Shown: positions 38,773 through 41,689 of the stretch, in pieces
How positions within the stretch are numbered: the stretch's first letter is position 1
How the letters are laid out: every line of letters begins with the position of its first letter
Source of the DNA: Clostridia bacterium
GTDB lineage: Bacteria > Bacillota > Clostridia > Oscillospirales > CAG-272
NCBI GenBank assembly: GCA_017443595.1
Contig: JAFSYU010000018.1
Coordinates: forward strand, 1 to 41,689
DNA: 41,689 nt
Direction of reading: 5' to 3'
Notes under the pieces: generated by a model
The model's input: the letters and a program-made list of their open reading frames with translations, nothing else
Database searches by the model: none
Told to the model about the DNA's origin: nothing
Program-made: the position numbers and the translations under genes

Positions 38773-39936
38773 TTATTTCTCTTTGTGTCCTAACATATTC
38801 TCAATAAAAATCCCGTATCCTCTGCTCGGGTCGTTTACCATAACGTGAGTTATCGCTCCTATCAGTTTGCCGTCCTGCAGGATCGGGCTGCCGCTCATTC
38901 CCTGCACTATGCCGCCAGTTTTTTTGATAAGTTCTTCATCCGTGATCTTTATGATGAAGTTCTTTTCTTTTGTATCGTAAGACAGTATTTTAATGATCTT
39001 TGCGTCATACTCGCATACGCCGCTTCTGTCAACGGTGCAAAGTATCTTGACGTCGCCTGTTTTTACTCTGTCCTTTAAAGCTATCTGCACGGTCTTGCTC
39101 TTATCGCAGCTTTCAAGCGTTCCGAAAACGCCGCTCTCCGTGTTTGCCGAAAGCGTGCCGGACGGCTCTTTTTCAAAATAACCGCGCAGCTCGCCCGGTT
39201 CTCCGTTTTTGCCGCGTTTGACGCCGGTTATATGCGCTTCAAACACTTCCCCGCTGGAAAACGGCAAAAGTTCTTTTGAATCCGCCTCACATATGCCGTG
39301 CCCGAGCCCGCCGAAACTGTTGTCTTCCGGTATTATATACGTTACCGTACCGATACCTGCCGTGGTGTCTTTCAGCCACAGACCGGCTTTATATTCACCG
39401 TGCTCATCCATTACCGGATAAAGCACGGTTTCGTATTCAACGCTTTCACGTCTGTACTTGATTTTAAGCCCGTTTTCACCGTTTTGCTTTAAAAGCTCCG
39501 TAAACTGCTGTGAAGATATTGCCTCTATACCGTTTACGCTTATTATTATATCGTTTTCTTTCAATCCCGCCGCCGCTGCCGGCTCCGCCGTGCCGTCTTT
39601 TAGTATTACGGATCCGGTGCCTGCCACGGTTATCCCGCACGTTTTCAGCCTTACGCCGAAGCTCTGGCCGCCCGGTATCACTTCCGTTTTCTTAAAGACG
39701 TTTACGGAGACGTTTTTTATCGGTATGCCTAATACGACTACCGTCGCCGTTTGTTCTTCATCAGATACGCCGCCGTGACCGTATTCGTAATGCGTGAACG
39801 CCGGCTCATACATCACATCACCTTCAAATACCGAAACGCACGATCTTGCAGATACGTCAGCCGCGCCCGCCGCTATAAGAAACACGCAGATAACGGCAAA
39901 CGCGGCACATAAAAGCCTTTTTGTTTTCCCTCTCAT
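38773..39936 (-). CDS. spoIVB: SpoIVB-type sporulation serine peptidase
   Basis: A 387-residue protein with an N-terminal membrane anchor (about 8-28), a PDZ domain (about 105-165, with AAAAGLKENDIIISVNGIEA) and an S55 peptidase domain. The latter carries TTAGIGTVTYIIPEDNSFGGLGHGI (about 190-213) with the catalytic His and GMSGSP (346-351) with the catalytic Ser. In Bacillus SpoIVB is secreted by the forespore and cuts SpoIVFA, activating pro-sigma-K processing. No spo0A follows, although spoIVB-spo0A is the common order, and recN is not seen either. An AGGGGATA site precedes the ATG. Intact. Confidence 0.93.
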   Translation of the reverse strand: MRGKTKRLLCAAFAVICVFLIAAGAADVSARSCVSVFEGDVMYEPAFTHYEYGHGGVSDEEQTATVVVLGIPIKNVSVNVFKKTEVIPGGQSFGVRLKTCGITVAGTGSVILKDGTAEPAAAAGLKENDIIISVNGIEAISSQQFTELLKQNGENGLKIKYRRESVEYETVLYPVMDEHGEYKAGLWLKDTTAGIGTVTYIIPEDNSFGGLGHGICEADSKELLPFSSGEVFEAHITGVKRGKNGEPGELRGYFEKEPSGTLSANTESGVFGTLESCDKSKTVQIALKDRVKTGDVKILCTVDRSGVCEYDAKIIKILSYDTKEKNFIIKITDEELIKKTGGIVQGMSGSPILQDGKLIGAITHVMVNDPSRGYGIFIENMLGHKEK

Positions 39937-40027
39937 GATCTATATCCCCTGCCGTATATTTTATCCATATATTATAGTCCGTATTCGCGGTATCCCGCCT
40001 GATTATGATTTGACAGAGGGCTTGTTT

Positions 40028-40705
40028 TTATCCGATGAAAAATGATGATACGCCGCCTATATCTGCCTTATGGCGCAGAAGCTCAGTTACGGTAACGAAT
40101 TCGTATCCCCGTTCTTTTAAATACGGTAAAATTTCACGTAAAACGTCCGGCGTAGGCGACGGCGGCACTATATAATCGTGAAACAAAATCACGGAGCCGT
40201 TATTTACGTTATTTTTTATATTTTCAATTATTTTATATTTATCGGTATGAGCCCAGTCGCGCGTATCTATAGTCCAAAGGACCGTTTTCTTACCGGCTTT
40301 TTTTATTATTTCATCCGTTTTATTATTATGCCTGCCCTCGGGCGGACGGAACAGCGTCGGTTTTTCACCCGTTATTTCACTTATTATACCGTCGGCTTTT
40401 TTTATTTCATCATACAGCGCGCCCGCGCTTTTTTCATTTGTTCTTAAATGAGAAAACGTGTGATTGCCTATCTCAAAACCGAGATCAAATTCCGCGCGTA
40501 CAAGCTCCGGGTATCTTTCCGCGTTTTCACCTACTACAAAGAAAGTTGCCGCCGCGCCTTTTTCATACAGTATTTTAAGGATTTGCGGCGTATATTCAGG
40601 ATGCGGTCCGTCGTCAAACGTAAGCGCTATATATTTTACCGGCTTTTTTATTTGTCCTGTCGGAAAAAGCAAAACGGCGGCAAGCAGAATAGATAATATT
40701 TTCAT
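40028..40705 (-). CDS. Polysaccharide deacetylase (NodB domain), secreted or membrane-anchored
   Basis: A 225-residue protein with a short N-terminal hydrophobic segment (about 3-16) and a complete NodB domain: motif 1 TFDDG (29-33), motif 2 HTFSH (His82, His86) for metal binding, motif 3 RPPEGRHN near 118, and LFHD near 184. It would remove acetyl groups from N-acetyl-glucosamine or -muramic acid residues of peptidoglycan or another glycan. The ATG at 40705 overlaps the stop of the upstream deacetylase as ATGA, indicating a coupled pair; an in-frame extension to 40750 would overlap that gene by nearly 50 bp. Likely a wall-modifying partner of the PdaA-like enzyme. Confidence 0.88.
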   Translation of the reverse strand: MKILSILLAAVLLFPTGQIKKPVKYIALTFDDGPHPEYTPQILKILYEKGAAATFFVVGENAERYPELVRAEFDLGFEIGNHTFSHLRTNEKSAGALYDEIKKADGIISEITGEKPTLFRPPEGRHNNKTDEIIKKAGKKTVLWTIDTRDWAHTDKYKIIENIKNNVNNGSVILFHDYIVPPSPTPDVLREILPYLKERGYEFVTVTELLRHKADIGGVSSFFIG

Positions 40706-41439
40706 GCGATCTCTGAAAGATTTCCAAAGCGGTAGCCCATATTTTCCCATTCGGTAAGCAGTCTGTCAAGTATATCCGCGTTTGTTTTTGACGTCGGGTG
40801 AAGCAGTATTATCTCTCCGTTATGGGTGTTGTCAAGGATAAGCTTTACGGCGTATTCCGGCGACGGCTGTTTGTTATTGTCCCAGTCCGCGTATGCAAAG
40901 CTCCAGAATACCGTTTTATATCCGAGTTTTGTCGTGTTCTCAAGCAGCTGACGGCTGAAATTGCCCTCCGGCGGACGGAACAGTTTTGCCATGGTACAGC
41001 CCGTCAGTTCATTATACAGTTTTTCCAAGCCGGATAACTCCGCTTCACATTCAGCTAAAGTCATCTCCGACATATTTTTATGACGCATTGAATGGTTTGC
41101 CACGGTATGGCCGTGCTCCGCCATTTTTATTATAAGAGACGTATTTCTTTTTATTATATTTTCAAGCACGAAAAAAGTACCTTTTGCGCAGTGACTGTCA
41201 AGCGTGTCCACTATACGTTCCACGTTGCCGTTTTCATAACCGGCGTCGAACGTAAGATATATGACTTTTTCATCCGGTCCCAAACAGCACGCGTTATAAT
41301 CGTTTATATACGTAAGTCCCGGATCGAGCGTCGGGCGCATATGATCTTTTTTTCTCATTATATAAAAGCCGCTGCATTTTGCTGTTGCGGACTGCGAAAG
41401 TACAGTTATAAGAACAAGCAAAGTTATGATCCTTTTCAT
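40702..41439 (-). CDS. pdaA: PdaA-like delta-lactam-biosynthetic deacetylase (spore cortex)
   Basis: A 245-residue protein with a signal peptide (about 1-20) and a NodB domain of the PdaA subgroup. Motif 1 is YLTFDAGYENG (PdaA of Bacillus has TFDNGYENG), motif 2 HSMRH (His116, His120), motif 3 FRPPEGNFS, and VFWSFAYADWD is strongly typical. PdaA deacetylates N-acetylmuramic acid so that muramic-delta-lactam can form in spore cortex, needed for germination. CGGAGG lies upstream of the ATG. It is the first gene of a coupled deacetylase pair that reads toward spoIVB. Confidence 0.88.
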   Translation of the reverse strand: MKRIITLLVLITVLSQSATAKCSGFYIMRKKDHMRPTLDPGLTYINDYNACCLGPDEKVIYLTFDAGYENGNVERIVDTLDSHCAKGTFFVLENIIKRNTSLIIKMAEHGHTVANHSMRHKNMSEMTLAECEAELSGLEKLYNELTGCTMAKLFRPPEGNFSRQLLENTTKLGYKTVFWSFAYADWDNNKQPSPEYAVKLILDNTHNGEIILLHPTSKTNADILDRLLTEWENMGYRFGNLSEIA

Positions 41440-41552
41440 ATCATCCTCCGTTTTTTATTTATTCTGCGCTTTGATATTATTTTAAAACGCAGAAAGATTT
41501 TCTTTTTGCGGCTTTTTTATGCAATCTTTTTTTGTTTGATACATAAAATGCT

Positions 41553-41689
41553 TAGGGTAACAAGAGTTATCCGAACCCGCTCAAACGGCGCTATTTCGGC
41601 TCTTTTCGGTTTGTCGTCATTGGAATACCGGCGTATTCCTGCTTCCTCCGCGCCGAAAATATCTCGAAATTTCATCCGTTTGAGTCCTA
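41553..41689. repeat. Right copy of the ~138-bp terminal repeat
   Basis: Reverse-complement match to 2-139. The 9-bp inverted repeat is at 41580-41588 / 41676-41684, and the inner hairpin GGAATAC-CGGC-GTATTCC is also present. It starts about 113 bp upstream of the pdaA-like gene. The AT-rich stretch 41440-41552 shows no other feature. Confidence 0.9.

Noticed and set aside
1..41689. Linear plasmid or phage genome with terminal inverted repeats
   Set aside because: The content is chromosomal (ffh, rpsP, arg genes, sporulation genes, tRNA) with no replication, terminal protein or structural genes.

Overview
The window looks like a chromosomal contig from an endospore-forming member of the Clostridia (Bacillota), probably from a metagenome assembly. 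The signs are an alpha/beta-type small acid-soluble spore protein, SpoIVB and a PdaA-like cortex deacetylase, lysine and Mn2+ riboswitches, AGGAGG-type ribosome binding sites, and sigma-A promoters with 16-17 bp spacers. Most native genes use ATA often for isoleucine. No rRNA, replication origin, phage structural gene, transposase or CRISPR array was found. The two ends of the window are near-identical copies of one ~138-bp sequence in inverted orientation, most simply a dispersed repeat at which assembly stopped.

Left third (0-13 kb): a lipid kinase and a PfkB sugar kinase read leftward. Divergent from them is a translation/secretion operon (ylxM-ffh-rpsP-khpA), closed by a terminator. A lysine riboswitch then leads a three-gene polar amino-acid ABC transporter, which is therefore predicted to import lysine. 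Next comes a patchwork of accessory DNA: a membrane-anchored XRE regulator with a Thr/Glu-rich stalk, bracketed by a 94-bp duplication of the transporter gene's 3' end; a chimeric pseudogene; an interspersed repeat; an orphan Imm26-type immunity gene; a two-sided array of small hairpins; and tRNA-Gly(UCC). A NERD-domain protein and an FAD-dependent dehydrogenase follow.

Middle (13-21 kb): a yybP-ykoY (Mn2+) riboswitch precedes a Ca2+/Mn2+-type P-type ATPase. After it come a compact FtsZ paralogue without the usual C-terminal tail and the arginine operon argG-argH-argF, whose promoter spacer holds a perfect palindrome that is a candidate ArgR site.

Accessory island (21.1-30.4 kb): on the minus strand an XRE regulator, a disrupted MalT/LuxR-type regulator, a DUF2442 protein and a 1729-residue sortase-anchored surface protein lie in one direction. 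A truncated AAA/DUF4143 ATPase remnant lies beside them. Codon choice here differs by eye from the flanks (C-ending codons such as ATC and GTC dominate), and at least two genes are broken, so the block looks acquired and partly decayed.

Right third (30.4-41.7 kb): a spore protein gene, an SGNH hydrolase, a HAD phosphatase with a BMP-family lipoprotein, a MATE exporter, a non-coding composite repeat, a divergent DUF1846/GH78 rhamnosidase pair flanked by two identical terminators, and a sporulation/cell-wall group (pdaA-like, second NodB deacetylase, spoIVB) reading leftward to the terminal repeat.

No complete new defence or mobile system could be shown. The most unusual items are the terminal repeat family, the two-sided hairpin array, the duplication bracketing the XRE-stalk gene, the tail-less FtsZ paralogue and the surface-protein locus.
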